Shown here in pieces: positions 35,111-44,837 of a stretch of 64,000 nt of DNA. The stretch covers positions 62,001 to 126,000 of the forward strand of contig NZ_JAJEKE010000012.1 in NCBI RefSeq assembly GCF_024363565.1, in the 5' to 3' direction. The notes under the pieces were generated by a model, which was given only the letters and a program-made list of their open reading frames with translations, was not told where the DNA came from and did not search any database. The position numbers were made by a program, and so were the translations under genes. Each line of letters opens with the position of its first letter. The first letter of the stretch is position 1. The DNA is from Lutispora saccharofermentans (GTDB lineage Bacteria > Bacillota > Clostridia > Lutisporales > Lutisporaceae).

Positions 35111-35151
35111 ATGCTTTCGCCAAAAAGTATCAAACAATTTGGCGAAAGCAT
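35111..35151. repeat. Perfect 14-bp inverted repeat
   Basis: ATGCTTTCGCCAAA (35111-35124) and TTTGGCGAAAGCAT (35138-35151) with a 13-bp loop. TTTT follows on the minus strand; likely a terminator after the IS21 fragment. Confidence 0.6.
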
Positions 35152-35175
35152 ACATCTTCGCAAAACTCTTTTTTC

Positions 35176-36210
35176 TTATATTTTGGCGTAACCCCACCCC
35201 TGCAATGGTCTAGAATAACGTCCGCACCCCCCCTTCCAAGTAGCTAATTCATAGGACCTCTCCGGAAGGGACAGTAAAAACAGCTTTTCCTCTGCATAAA
35301 TGGTTGCCCTACTACCGTCCTTCTTCTGAAAGGGTTTGTTGTTGAACTCGGCAAGTTTCTCTCTGACTGCCAGGTTCAACTCACGTAAAGAAAGGAACTG
35401 CTGGTTTCGCAGTGCCGCCAGTATCCAAGTTGAGATAACTCCTACTGAGCCTTCTACCGAGGGCTTATCCTTCGGCGCTCTCGGTCTTGCCGGAATGACT
35501 GCAGTTCCATAGTGCTCAGCAAGTTCCTGATATATTTTGTTGACGATAGTTTCACTTTTAGAGTTCTTTATGATGCCGGTCTTTAAGTTATCCGGTACCA
35601 GAATACGGGTAACGCCGCCGAAATATTTGTATGCATTTACATGAGCTGTTACCCAGCATTCCTGATTCTGTGAGAGGAAGGTTTCCACATAAGCGTAGCC
35701 ACTATAAGCCAGTACGGCTACAAACACATAGGCTTTGATAGGTTCACCGGTGTCCGTGTCAATGATAAAGGCATTTTGACCAGCCCAGTCCACCTCCATG
35801 ATTTCGCCTGGCTTATGGTTAAGATGCATAGTAGCCTTGGTTTTGCAGACATAGTCGCTGTAATATTTGTTAAACTGAGTAGATTTGTACGGGATATCTC
35901 CAGCTTCACGGCATTGCTCGCAGTACTCCACCCATAGTAAGCTCAGTGTAACGCCGCTTTTTGCCATCTCACGGTGAATATACTCATAGTCCGGCATCTT
36001 GTAGGCGGGCTTTACTGCATTGGGAGGGAACAACTTATCCGATATATCCTTGTTGTTCCAGTCTTGCACCTGCTCCCAAGTAAGCCCACAATTTCCTGCT
36101 CGTTTTAGGACATTTGCCACAGTGTTCCTAGAACATTCACAAGCAGTAGCTATGTCTTGCTTGTTGATCCCTAGGTGAGAAAGCCTCAGAATTTCTCTGT
36201 AATTGGTCAT
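35176..36210 (-). mobile_element. IS21-family transposase IstA, truncated; istB absent
   Basis: 344 residues from ATG 36210 (GGGAGGT upstream): N-terminal HTH (ILRLSHLGINKQDIATACECS), catalytic core with MEVDWAGQ (first D) , VPDNLKTG (second D) and KPSVEGSV (E). IstA is usually about 400-520 residues; after ELATWK the normal sequence is replaced by GCGRYSRPLQGWGYAKI and a stop. The IstB ATPase gene that should follow is missing, so the element is dead. Confidence 0.85.
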
Positions 36211-36549
36211 CTTATGACCTCCCTTGAATTTATTTGTATCGAAAATCCGACACATAAATTCATTATACAGAGAAACGAGTGCCCTCTTTTTCATGCACAA
36301 TCCGGGCGTTGAACATGCACAGTTATAACCGGTCAGCATGCACAATTTATGCGGTCAATGTGCTCATTCTGCGACGCTATATTCACTTTTAAAGTATAGA
36401 TTGTATTTTAACTTTATCCTATTCTACTAAGACTATGATTAGGTGGCATTAATTCTCAAAGCCTTTTTTATAGGGTTCCGATAAATATTGAATGTTTTTG
36501 CACCAAATCCTCTGCAATATTATACCTTGAGCAATAATTGCAGCACAAG

Positions 36550-36903
36550 CTACTCAAATACTTGACACAATTCAATCTGACCCTCCACATACCCTTGCGG
36601 GTCTGGCATCCGCATAGCCCATTCGATGGCTTCCCCCCTTGACTTCACATCAATCAAAATGAACCCAGCAATCAATTCTTTCGTTTCTGTAAATGAACCC
36701 TCAGTTACCACCGGCTTTTGTCCTGAATTTGGAAACGAAATGCGTATCCTATTTGAACTTGGATGAAGCTCTTTAGCCATAACCCGTACACCTGCCTTAA
36801 CTAATACCTGATTGTACTTCGTCATAGCTTCAATGAGTTCTGCACTCGGGAGATTTCCAGCTTCCGAATTATTCGAAGCTTTAACAACTAACATAAACAG
36901 CAT
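36550..36903 (-). CDS. YciI/YCII-like family protein
   Basis: 117 residues: FMLVVKASNNSEAG, TKYNQVLVKAGVRVMAKEL, LIAGFILIDVKSRGEAIEWA and EGQIELCQVFE are the pattern of DGPF/YCII proteins. Small dimeric alpha-beta barrel, role unknown. Followed upstream on the map by scar 4. Confidence 0.83.
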   Translation of the reverse strand: MLFMLVVKASNNSEAGNLPSAELIEAMTKYNQVLVKAGVRVMAKELHPSSNRIRISFPNSGQKPVVTEGSFTETKELIAGFILIDVKSRGEAIEWAMRMPDPQGYVEGQIELCQVFE

Positions 36904-36940
36904 ACAAATTACCTTTTATTTTTTAGAAAACTATATTTCT

Positions 36941-37030
36941 TCAGCGTTTTATTTTTGTTAGGAGACAACATGTCTCCACGTGCCTTAAGGTGACAATAAA
37001 GATGTCGTAAAGACCTAGAGACTGCTTGGT
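36941..37030 (-). repeat. RlmD C-terminus-like scar 4
   Basis: Minus strand reads LGLYDIFIVTLRHVETCCLL, TKIKR, TGA. Lies between the Fic gene and the YciI gene. Core AAGGCACGTGGAG. Confidence 0.65.
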
Positions 37031-37072
37031 GGAGAACTATAGTCTTTTTATATGCCTTTCATAGGGTTATAT

Positions 37073-38149
37073 TCATTTTCTATTACCAGCGTCTTTAACT
37101 ATTTTAAACAACTCTTTATTAAGATATATTCTTTCTCTTCCAATTTTTTCTGAAACTAAGAATCCTTCTTCTTCTAAAATGGATAAATACTTAGCCGCAG
37201 TCTTTCTTGAGATATTAAGACCTTCTTCTATATAGCCAATCTTAGTATAGAATTCAAAAAATATCAGATTCACTAATTCTCTTGAATAGAGGTTAGGAAG
37301 CTTCTCTCTTATTTCTTCAGCTGTTTTTTCTAACAATATATTTATTTTTTTTACAAGTAAAAGCGTTTCTTCTGCAGTTTCCTCAACACCTTGTAGTATA
37401 AATATTATCCAATCTTCCCATTTACCTTCGTTGGTTACACTTTGAAGTAATCCATAATAAGCAGATTTGTTCCTAATGATAAACTTACTTAGGTATAATA
37501 TAGGGCTATCTAATAACTCTTTTAAGACTAAGTATAAAACATTGATTATTCTTCCTGTCCTTCCATTTCCATCATAAAAGGGATGAATGCATTCAAATTG
37601 ATAATGGATGACAGCTAACTTTATAAGGGAATCAATATCATCATAATCATTGTTTATATATTGTTCAAGGTTATCTAAGTATGATAAGATTTCTTCTTTC
37701 CCACTTGGAGGTGTATAAATTACTTCTCCTGTAGTTTCATTCTTAAGTACCGTACCTGGAAGTTTTCTAATACCTCCTTTATCTGGCTCTATAATTTCAT
37801 GTATATCAATAATCATGTTAGTTGATAAAAAATTATTTTTTTTAATTAGTTCATAACCCTTCCATAAGGCAGTTCTATAGTTAACAACCTCTTTAGCCGA
37901 AGGAGAAGCATAATTTTCTCTACTCATTGTTTTAAACAATTCATCATGAGTGGTTACAATATTTTCTATCTCTGAACTATCTTTAGCCTCGTTTATTGTT
38001 ATTGCATTTATTAATATGTTTTTGTTAGGTATCATTTCTGAAAAACCTTTTAGTTCTGCTAAAGCTCTATGAGACCCAGCTAATTGTTTTAAAATATACT
38101 TGGTTTCAAGCTCAACATTTGGTGGTAACTTAGATAATGAATTGTTCAT
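37073..38149 (-). CDS. Fic family protein (intact)
   Basis: 358 residues. Order: N-terminal DUF4172-like helical part with an inhibitory-type NEAKDSSEIENI, a beta-hairpin flap (GTVLKNETTGEVIYTPP), the Fic motif HPFYDGNGRTGR, and a C-terminal winged helix (NISRKTAAKYLSILEEEG). It should AMPylate a protein target and may bind DNA. GGGGTGG precedes ATG 38149. Repeated boxes at 38185-38273 may be its own operator. Confidence 0.88.
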   Translation of the reverse strand: MNNSLSKLPPNVELETKYILKQLAGSHRALAELKGFSEMIPNKNILINAITINEAKDSSEIENIVTTHDELFKTMSRENYASPSAKEVVNYRTALWKGYELIKKNNFLSTNMIIDIHEIIEPDKGGIRKLPGTVLKNETTGEVIYTPPSGKEEILSYLDNLEQYINNDYDDIDSLIKLAVIHYQFECIHPFYDGNGRTGRIINVLYLVLKELLDSPILYLSKFIIRNKSAYYGLLQSVTNEGKWEDWIIFILQGVEETAEETLLLVKKINILLEKTAEEIREKLPNLYSRELVNLIFFEFYTKIGYIEEGLNISRKTAAKYLSILEEEGFLVSEKIGRERIYLNKELFKIVKDAGNRK

Positions 38150-38184
38150 TTTTCCACCCCTATTTTATATGATACATATATTAT

Positions 38185-38273
38185 ATAGGTAATTCTCTCC
38201 TATCACAATAGAATATAGGTAATTTTTAAGATTTTTTACCCATATTTTTATGACATGGGTAATTATTACCTAT
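38185..38273. promoter_or_regulatory. Cluster of five ATRGGTAAT boxes upstream of fic
   Basis: Direct boxes ATAGGTAATT at 38185 and 38215, ATGGGTAATT at 38255, and inverted boxes at 38234-38243 and 38265-38273. The last two form the palindrome ATGGGTAATTATTACCTAT. Probable operator for the winged-helix tail of the Fic protein. Confidence 0.55.
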
Positions 38274-38411
38274 GTTTAATTACTGCCACTTATTTTGCTG
38301 CAAGTTTGGCATTATGTTTTAAATCCAGTAGCTTGCTACTAATCAGCCTTCGCTATGCTCGCCTTCTTGGGCAAGCCTGACATGAGACGTACATCGACTT
38401 CTTCAGTCATT

Positions 38412-38504
38412 TCACTCCCTCACAAGTCGTGTTACGGCTTCAATATGGGTTGTGGTGATGGACTTGATGTCTTAATACATATCTGTTTGGCAAAACATAT
38501 CTAG
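38412..38504 (-). repeat. RlmD C-terminus-like scar 5 (divergent)
   Basis: Minus strand reads LDMFCQTDMY, stop, then in the next frame DIKSITTTHIEAVTRLVRE and TGA. The LDMF-x-x-T followed by H-(V/I)-E is the order found at the RlmD C-terminus and in scar 9. Confidence 0.5.
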
Positions 38505-38532
38505 AATAATACACCACCCCATCTCACACAAA

Positions 38533-39627
38533 TTATACCTCTCTTGCCTTTTTTATAAGTCGTTTAATATCTATAAAATCCAATATATTATCCATAGCAT
38601 CCCGATCGATAGTATAACCGTATTTTTCACATATCGTATTTGCCGTTTCCACTAATTCCCGTATACTATTTACCAATTTGTAATTATCATATTTATCGGT
38701 TACCTCAATATAACAATCATCAAAATTCTCATCTAGTATTTCGTAATTTTTTCTTCTTGCACAATATTCTGTCTTAATAATTTTACCATTAGTCTTTAGT
38801 GAAACTTGTCCAATATCTTTATGCATTCCATTGTCTGTTTTAGTTTTTTTATACACTTGCAATTCAAATATTGTTTTTGCAAGTATGACTAAAGGTTTCA
38901 TGACTTCTGATTTCGTCTTTTCGTTAGTTATTAACCCCGCTTTTATCTTCACTGTTTGATGAAACCTTTTTAAAAGTTCATCTTTATGTTCTTTAGAATT
39001 GATCCACATATCCCCGTATTCACTCTTAAAATCAAGATATATTTTATATAATTCTTCTTTACCCACTAATACTTTATACTTTTCATACAGTTTCTTACTA
39101 TTAAAAGCCCTTTCCAGAACATTGTCCCTTTCTTTTTCAAGTTTTTCATAGACATTAGAAATATTTTTTGCAAATCTAGTAAGGCTTGGCATAATGACAC
39201 TACATTTTATGGTTTTATCATTTTTACGCTTTTTATCTAACTTTAAATCCTTTTCTTCTTGCTCCTGCAGCCTTATATCAATACAATTAATTTCAACAAA
39301 TGGGCTTCCTTCAATACTGGTATGATTTATAGTAATACCATAGCTTTCAATCGCCTCTTCAGCTACTTTTAATTGATAACTCAATATTGCATACATTTTG
39401 TCATCACCATGTAATTCTTTCCCTCTCTGATACTGAGGCAATTTTTCATCTGGGATAAAGAATGCTTGTATACTTTCACTACAATATATTAGCGATTCAT
39501 CAAATTCCAAAGAGAATGAGTATTTTGAAGTTTTATCCAATTTCTGTATTTCTTCATTTACAGCTAATTGTATCTTTTCGCCCAATTTTTCCTCAAACAA
39601 ATTTGTTCTGGGTAAAGTTATTTTCAT
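38533..39627 (-). CDS. Unrecognised 364-residue protein
   Basis: Begins MKITLPRTNLFEEKLGEKI; rich in Lys and Glu with a long coiled-coil-like stretch (about 150-225, KKRKNDKTIKC... EKLEKERDNVLERAF). No signal peptide, membrane helix or catalytic motif seen. GGAGGG precedes ATG 39627, so it is surely expressed. It lies alone between scars 5 and 6. Could be a phage-defence or cytoskeletal-type protein; nothing in the sequence decides. Confidence 0.75.
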   Translation of the reverse strand: MKITLPRTNLFEEKLGEKIQLAVNEEIQKLDKTSKYSFSLEFDESLIYCSESIQAFFIPDEKLPQYQRGKELHGDDKMYAILSYQLKVAEEAIESYGITINHTSIEGSPFVEINCIDIRLQEQEEKDLKLDKKRKNDKTIKCSVIMPSLTRFAKNISNVYEKLEKERDNVLERAFNSKKLYEKYKVLVGKEELYKIYLDFKSEYGDMWINSKEHKDELLKRFHQTVKIKAGLITNEKTKSEVMKPLVILAKTIFELQVYKKTKTDNGMHKDIGQVSLKTNGKIIKTEYCARRKNYEILDENFDDCYIEVTDKYDNYKLVNSIRELVETANTICEKYGYTIDRDAMDNILDFIDIKRLIKKAREV

Positions 39628-39803
39628 TTAATCCCTCCGTATAAATATTTATCTCTATATATTGTAATCATCATGATATTTAACATTATCATCCATATAT
39701 AAAATTCTGGAACTGGTAAAAAACTGAACCATGCCATTGCAAAAGAAAAACATGGCATTTCTCTTCAAAATCGTCCTAAAACCACTACACGTTGTGTCAA
39801 ATG

Positions 39804-39905
39804 CTATTTCTCCTCTAAACCACAATACGTCATCAGAATTATACTCTCAACATGCCTTGTTGCTGTATTTCTGATGACCATCGAACCTAATACCCCCTTG
39901 GTGTC
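39804..39905 (-). repeat. RlmD C-terminus-like scar 6
   Basis: Minus strand reads MVIRNTATRHVESIILMTYC, GLEEK, TAG. Same LMTYCG end as scar 9. The remaining intergenic DNA to 40087 shows nothing convincing. Confidence 0.65.
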
Positions 39906-40087
39906 ATTGAATTATTTCGAGTTTCTGATTTCTGCAGTAGCTCCCCTAAGTAAAACAAAAAATATAAATAACATCGAAAATATTACCAACACTTTCATAC
40001 AATCATTAGCTGCTAAAATTACCGTTCCCTTTAAATTATATACTAATAAAGAATGACAGTAGCAGCACCAGACTGTGGCAGGTTCAT

Positions 40088-40966
40088 TTATTTATCATGT
40101 TTGCTTATGAATCCCTTTACTACTTCGCCTGCTGTAAGCGGAAGTTGCATCCAAACATAAGCATGGATGGAATTTTCTATATGCTCAATTTCATATGTAT
40201 CCAGTAGACTGGTGAACGCAGATAGTATACTTCTAATTTTCTCATCCTTCCATTCTTCTTCGCTTGGAAGGAATAGAATAGGGCATTTTACCTTTTTATA
40301 ATATTGCTCAAACTTCACATCCCAATATTTCTGAACATATTCTGTTCTAATATGGTTTAAATAGCAATATGTAAAATTACCATTTTGCATCTGTTGTAGA
40401 TTGTGTTCAAAGAAGGCTAAGAAATATTCATTCCATAATCCTTGTTGTGCTAATTCCGCTCGTTTTTCCTCGATATACTCTTCTTTCGTTTTAAATACAC
40501 GTTCTTCCCTTTCAGCTAGTTCAGCCCGCATGACTTGTTTTCTGTGTTGAATTTCATCCCTCGTTCCATTAAATAACCCATACTCTCCAAACTCATTATA
40601 TAAGGCGCCCTCACATATGAGGGATAGGACGAGTTCTGGGTGTGATGCAGCTAAACTAAGTCCAACCTCAGCCCCCATTGAGCTGCCTACAATATGGCAG
40701 CGCTCTACATTTAGTTTCTCTAACAATAAATAAATATCGTTTGCCATGTCGTCTATATGATACCCTGCTAAGGGTTTATCGGATTTGCCATGTCCTCTAA
40801 AATCAGGAACAATGATACTGTATTTATTTTCAAATTGCGGTAAAATGCCTTCCCACATATTCAAATTTCCTCCACTAAAGTGGAGAAATAAAACAACTGA
40901 TTTATCATTTAATGAATATCGTACATTAATCCCTATATCGTCTATCTTAATCATTTCCTCTATCAT
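40088..40966 (-). CDS. Alpha/beta hydrolase
   Basis: 292 residues. Oxyanion region FLHFSGGNLNMWEG, nucleophile elbow GSSMGAEVG, and late HAYVWMQ providing the His. Resembles proline-iminopeptidase or lactonase-like members; substrate unknown. Flanked by scars 6 and 7, i.e. a single-gene unit. Confidence 0.85.
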   Translation of the reverse strand: MIEEMIKIDDIGINVRYSLNDKSVVLFLHFSGGNLNMWEGILPQFENKYSIIVPDFRGHGKSDKPLAGYHIDDMANDIYLLLEKLNVERCHIVGSSMGAEVGLSLAASHPELVLSLICEGALYNEFGEYGLFNGTRDEIQHRKQVMRAELAEREERVFKTKEEYIEEKRAELAQQGLWNEYFLAFFEHNLQQMQNGNFTYCYLNHIRTEYVQKYWDVKFEQYYKKVKCPILFLPSEEEWKDEKIRSILSAFTSLLDTYEIEHIENSIHAYVWMQLPLTAGEVVKGFISKHDK

Positions 40967-41070
40967 TTTTCTGCCTCCAATACTACAAAATTATAATTTA
41001 AAGACCTAAAACAATTCTTCCTGATTTTAAAATTATCTGATGGGCTTTTATCCTGTCATATCAACTTTTC

Positions 41071-41165
41071 TTAATTTTTTGACAAAAGTACGCAACGCTC
41101 CACGTGCCTTGCTGCTGCAATTCTGATGACTATAATGCCTAATATCCCCTTGGCGGTAGAATTAT
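41071..41165 (-). repeat. RlmD C-terminus-like scar 7
   Basis: Minus strand reads IIVIRIAAARHVERCVLLSK, N, TAA. R-H-V-E-x-C-V-L-L-S-K is the closest of all copies to a standard RlmD ending. The remainder of 40967-41300 is empty. Confidence 0.7.
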
Positions 41166-41300
41166 GTTTATTAAAACTTCCCCTTCATCCTATAACTGGT
41201 TGAATGGCACATATTGTTTTAATAAACAAATTATGTCCTAATCCATTTTTTATTCATTGAGAACTATCTGCAAAGTCTAACTTGTTAGTCATAATTCAAA

Positions 41301-41903
41301 TTATAGTTTCAGCCACAAAGCAGGACGAACGCCCCCTGTACATTTGCCATCGCTGATGTTGCCTTTCAATATATTATTGCCTTGAATACCTATATTACCG
41401 TCAGTCCCGAAGATATACACGGCTTTTACATTAACGCGGCCGGGCGACCGAAGCCACCACCACCAACTCCATTCTTTACCCTGAAGTCTTGCTATTCGCT
41501 TACTATTGTTTTCATCTTTTCTTTCAAACCAATATCTTTGATTTTTTCCTCGGTTTTGCAGTTTTGAACGGCTATCACCGAAATATTTGCACACTTCCTC
41601 AATGCTTAATAAAAATACGCTGTCTTGCGTATCAGCTCCGCCTTTTGAACCATACCACTGATTGTCAGGATTTTTATTTATTACCGGAATTATTCTTGAT
41701 TTATCAGTTGCGTTGAATTTGTCATAAAATTCACCATTAAGATATTTTCTTAACGCGCAGTCAGCCCACGTTATATCTTTATAGGCATCGTGGTAAGCGC
41801 GTTGTTCTATAATATCTTCGGTTATAATCAAAGCCGTATTGTTTTGTATGTCTAGTATGCGCCACTCGTATCTGCCAAATACTATTTTATCTCCTGCCTG
41901 CAT
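41301..41903 (-). CDS. DUF6273 domain-containing protein
   Basis: 200 residues: VFGRYEWRILDIQNNTALII, ALRKYLNGEFYDKF and the tail WWLRSPGR ... GGVRPALWLKL are diagnostic of DUF6273 (a formylglycine/Sel-like fold found in surface and phage proteins). Here there is no signal peptide. GGAAGG precedes ATG 41903. Function unknown. Confidence 0.85.
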   Translation of the reverse strand: MQAGDKIVFGRYEWRILDIQNNTALIITEDIIEQRAYHDAYKDITWADCALRKYLNGEFYDKFNATDKSRIIPVINKNPDNQWYGSKGGADTQDSVFLLSIEEVCKYFGDSRSKLQNRGKNQRYWFERKDENNSKRIARLQGKEWSWWWWLRSPGRVNVKAVYIFGTDGNIGIQGNNILKGNISDGKCTGGVRPALWLKL

Positions 41904-42017
41904 ATCTACCTACCTTCCTTTACTGTTCAAAATATAAATAATGTGAAACATGCACTGTACCCAACGAAATCGTAGGATCAGTTGCAAAATCCAAAAAGTC
42001 ATTGTGATAAAACAGCA

Positions 42018-42126
42018 GACAGCCATATATAGCTGTCCGTGCCCTATTATGCAATCTTCCCTTGAATCCGCCTAGCCTAAGGCATCTATATATTCGATGC
42101 CATTTTTAAGCATCGAATATATAGAT
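42018..42126. repeat. Perfect 17-bp inverted repeat and a nearby dyad
   Basis: 42084-42100 and 42110-42126 are exact reverse complements (ATCTATATATTCGATGC) with a 9-bp loop; no T-run follows on either strand. A second near-palindrome GACAGCCATATATAGCTGTC is at about 42018-42037. They lie between the PPOX and DUF6273 genes where no HVE-type scar is found. Confidence 0.6.
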
Positions 42127-42139
42127 ACGGCTTACCACC

Positions 42140-42544
42140 TTATTTAATTTTCCCTTCTTCAGTCTCCACTTTATTCACAAAGTCCATATTGTAACGAACA
42201 GCACCGTGATCTTTAATTACCGTGGCTCTTGTGATGCGGATTGCCAAAATAATGCAGTTTTCATCCTTTTCATTATTTGCATCGTCGTACCAATCGGCAA
42301 ATGCTTCACGAAGTTTAGACCTTAACTCAGCATTTTTGGGATCTAGAACCCATCCGAGATTTTCGCCGATTCCGTTTCCAGAAAACCACTCGAAGCAAAC
42401 CGTAAAGGCAACTTCTTGGTTTTGAGCTATCTGCTGCATTTTAGTTGATTTGGCCCAAGTAGTAACATAAAACACACCATCTTCATAATAAGCATCCACA
42501 TCACGGACATAAGGACGAGGGTTACCGTTAGCGTTCGGTTCCAT
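42140..42544 (-). CDS. Pyridoxamine 5'-phosphate oxidase-like protein, start codon damaged
   Basis: Split-barrel flavoprotein family: PRPYVRDVDAYYEDGVFYVT, KSTKMQQIAQNQEVAFTV and GAVRYNMDFVN. Homologous coding sequence clearly extends 29 codons upstream of ATG 42544 (RYEEGLKIIEERCGNGKDN), where AGGAGG is followed 8 bp later by ATA at 42631 rather than ATG. So the original start seems mutated; translation might use ATA weakly or the internal ATG, which lacks the first barrel strand. Confidence 0.75.
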   Translation of the reverse strand: MEPNANGNPRPYVRDVDAYYEDGVFYVTTWAKSTKMQQIAQNQEVAFTVCFEWFSGNGIGENLGWVLDPKNAELRSKLREAFADWYDDANNEKDENCIILAIRITRATVIKDHGAVRYNMDFVNKVETEEGKIK

Positions 42545-42919
42545 TGCGATAGTCGAGAGAGAGATGATATTATCTTTTCCGTTGCCACACCTTTCCTCAA
42601 TTATTTTTAATCCTTCTTCATACCTGCCTATTTCTAATTCCTCCTCATAATATTAATAAATTCTCCAAATTCTAGCTTTTATTTTTCAAAGCTTTCCATC
42701 CCTGTATTCTAAAAATCATCCACTTTTTTCACAAATACTTCTCATAAATAAAATATTTAAATAACAGTTTTTACTAATCTTTTTCCTATTTTACCATATC
42801 CTTGCCCTCAAGTCATTTACAAGCTTTAGTAAACTAAAAATTCCCTCAAACCGTAGTCTGAGAGAACATAAAACACACTTCATTATTCGCTTAAAATCCT
42901 TAAACCCTTTGGTATCAGT

Positions 42920-42985
42920 CTATTCTTTAACTAGCAACACAACGGTCTCAACATGTCGCAAGTGCAATATGCAGTTCTCTTATAA
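42920..42985 (-). repeat. RlmD C-terminus-like scar 8
   Basis: Minus strand reads ILHLRHVETVVLLVKE, TAG, directly past the end of the broken MerR gene. H-V-E-T-V-V-L-L is the canonical form. Confidence 0.65.
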
Positions 42986-42990
42986 GCAAT

Positions 42991-43967
42991 TTACTTTTCC
43001 TTAATTGGGAGCAGCAAATCAAGCTGTAAATAACTCATTTCAGCATTGTGCTTTTGAATAAAATTATAGAGATTCAACGTTTCTTCAAAACCTTGGCCAT
43101 AACCTGTTTCGGCCGGCTCCCATCGTGGGGAACCACAGTCATTATCGTATTTATCACTTGCATCAACCCATTCCTTAAGCCGCCGCCAATCCTGGAAGTC
43201 CCACGACCTTAACACATGAGCAGCATATAACCCACCTTGAACTCTCGTCTTATTAACGGTGCGGGTATTTCCATATCATCAGGAACAGACACCCACGCTT
43301 CATGCCCATGTGAATTTTCTCCAAGTTCTGCCGCACCTCCCAAGCAGTCGAAATCGAAACCGCGTGCGTCGGGTTTAATTTTTAGCAATCCGCTCTCTTT
43401 TATAAACTTATTTACTATCTCCGATGCTTTGTCTAAACAGCCTTCTCCCGAAGCAAAAGCGGCGGCCACAGTCATTGGTGGCAGATATATAATCCGCACA
43501 TCCTTGTCCTCCAGTTTCATTAATTCTTCGTTAGCTTTGTTTAATTCTTCCATTGATAAATTCTCCCTCGTTTCTTTGATTTGATTATCAGAAAAAGAAA
43601 GAGAGCTTATAACTGAGAACACAGCTTCGTCACCGAGGAGCTTTAAATTAACATCGACTTTTTCATTGATTTCCTCAACAAAACGCGTCAATATGGATTT
43701 AACGGTAGACAGTGCGGTAATTTCACCGTCTATTTCACTTATGTTTTTTCTGAAAATTTCCACTGTTTCCACCGCGTCGCAATTGTTAAGTATGCTTAAG
43801 ATTTGCTTCACGGGAACGCGCAACTTACGTAGGATTATGATTTGCCGCAAACGACTTATGGCGGTTTCATCATAAACCCGGTAAGCATAATCATCTTTTC
43901 GCAGACTTTGAATTAATCCCACTTGCTCATAAGATGCTGTCAAGTAGGGACTAATAATTTTTAACAT
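42991..43967 (-). pseudogene. MerR regulator with GyrI-like domain, frameshifted
   Basis: The first frame (43967-43209) covers a MerR HTH whose start is degraded (LTASYEQVGLIQS), helix KLRVPVKQILSIL, a coiled coil and most of the effector domain. At about 43240 TTCAAGGTGGG lacks one A; restoring it continues GGLYAAHVLRSWDFQDWRRL into the second frame to 42991. The protein is therefore cut 75 residues early. Confidence 0.78.
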
Positions 43968-43974
43968 ATTCTCA

Positions 43975-44196
43975 TCAAAAATTCAGAATAAGGTTTGTCC
44001 GGTTTTCCTGCATGACCTGTTCGTGGTAGATTTCATCCGACAGAGCTTTCAGCTCCAAAAAATCCTCCGCAGTTTTGCCGGGATTCTCTGTCAGATAGTC
44101 CTCCAGCGTAACTTCCACAATGCGGTCGGCAAATTTATATACAATGCCCTCGCTGAATTTATTTAGGGCATAATCGCTGTCTTTGTAATTTTTCAT
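43975..44196 (-). CDS. Small hypothetical protein (73 aa) of conjugative-transposon type
   Basis: MKNYKDSDYALNKFSEGIVY, then KFADRIVEVTLEDYLTENPG and acidic/helical end. Proteins of this kind are widespread in Clostridia mobile elements; role unknown. GGAGG 8 bp before ATG 44196. It ends 8 bp before the MerR pseudogene, so they share a transcript. Confidence 0.6.
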   Translation of the reverse strand: MKNYKDSDYALNKFSEGIVYKFADRIVEVTLEDYLTENPGKTAEDFLELKALSDEIYHEQVMQENRTNLILNF

Positions 44197-44342
44197 GTTC
44201 CTTTCCTCCGAACTTTGAATTTCTGAAAAATCCAAAGTCCGAAGGCGGGGAACGGCAACGAAACATCGGTGCTACCTTGTGGAAATTATAATTGTTAAAA
44301 TATGTAAATGCAAGTCGGGGTTTACTCTTTTTTGTCGAAAAG

Positions 44343-44384
44343 AAAAAGTCAGCAAGTTGCCAATGGCAAAATACTGACTTTTTT
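44343..44384. terminator. Bidirectional terminator
   Basis: AAAAAGTCAG pairs with CTGACTTTTTT, with an inner TTGCC/GGCAA stem. It isolates the MerR unit from the ABC operon. The rest of 44236-44698 shows no gene. Confidence 0.75.
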
Positions 44385-44698
44385 AGAAATTGAATATATA
44401 ACTGTATGTATAAGAAATGGTATATATAGGCTTTATCGTCTTTATTTCCACCTCAAGGAAAAAAGCAAATGATATATCTTCATAGGACTACCCCCTTCGC
44501 CGTAGCGTATGACGAAAGCCGGTATTCCCATATCCTGTTATTCGTCAAAAGCCAGGCAATCATAACGTCCGAAAACAGCTTAAACCCTGTGGCTTTACCA
44601 TCGGCATTATTTACACGTTAACAATCCTTCTAACATATAACTTATATAAACGCCTTCTATCTCAAGGCCGTTGTTGGATTTATCCACATTAAAAGGAG

Positions 44699-44735
44699 CA
44701 AAAAAACGGCGGCCTTGATATTCTCAAAACCGCCG
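44699..44735 (-). terminator. Terminator of the ABC exporter operon
   Basis: CGGCGGTTTTGAGAAT... with CCGCCG arm, followed by TTTTTTT on the minus strand. TCAAGGCCG (44662) can compete for the same arm, and another hairpin (GCACGAC/GTCGTGC) lies at 44769-44810. Confidence 0.75.
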
Positions 44736-44837
44736 TGTCCTAAAAATAGTGCATGTTAAATTATCTGCTGCACGACAGTTTTTTTCTTTTGCCGTCGTGC
44801 GGCAAATAGAATTATTTATGGTGTGCAGACAGCAAGA

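Noticed and set aside
39874..40056. Plus-strand 60-codon frame
   Set aside because: Runs antisense through scar 6, no ribosome site; the tail might be protein-like but is too short to support.
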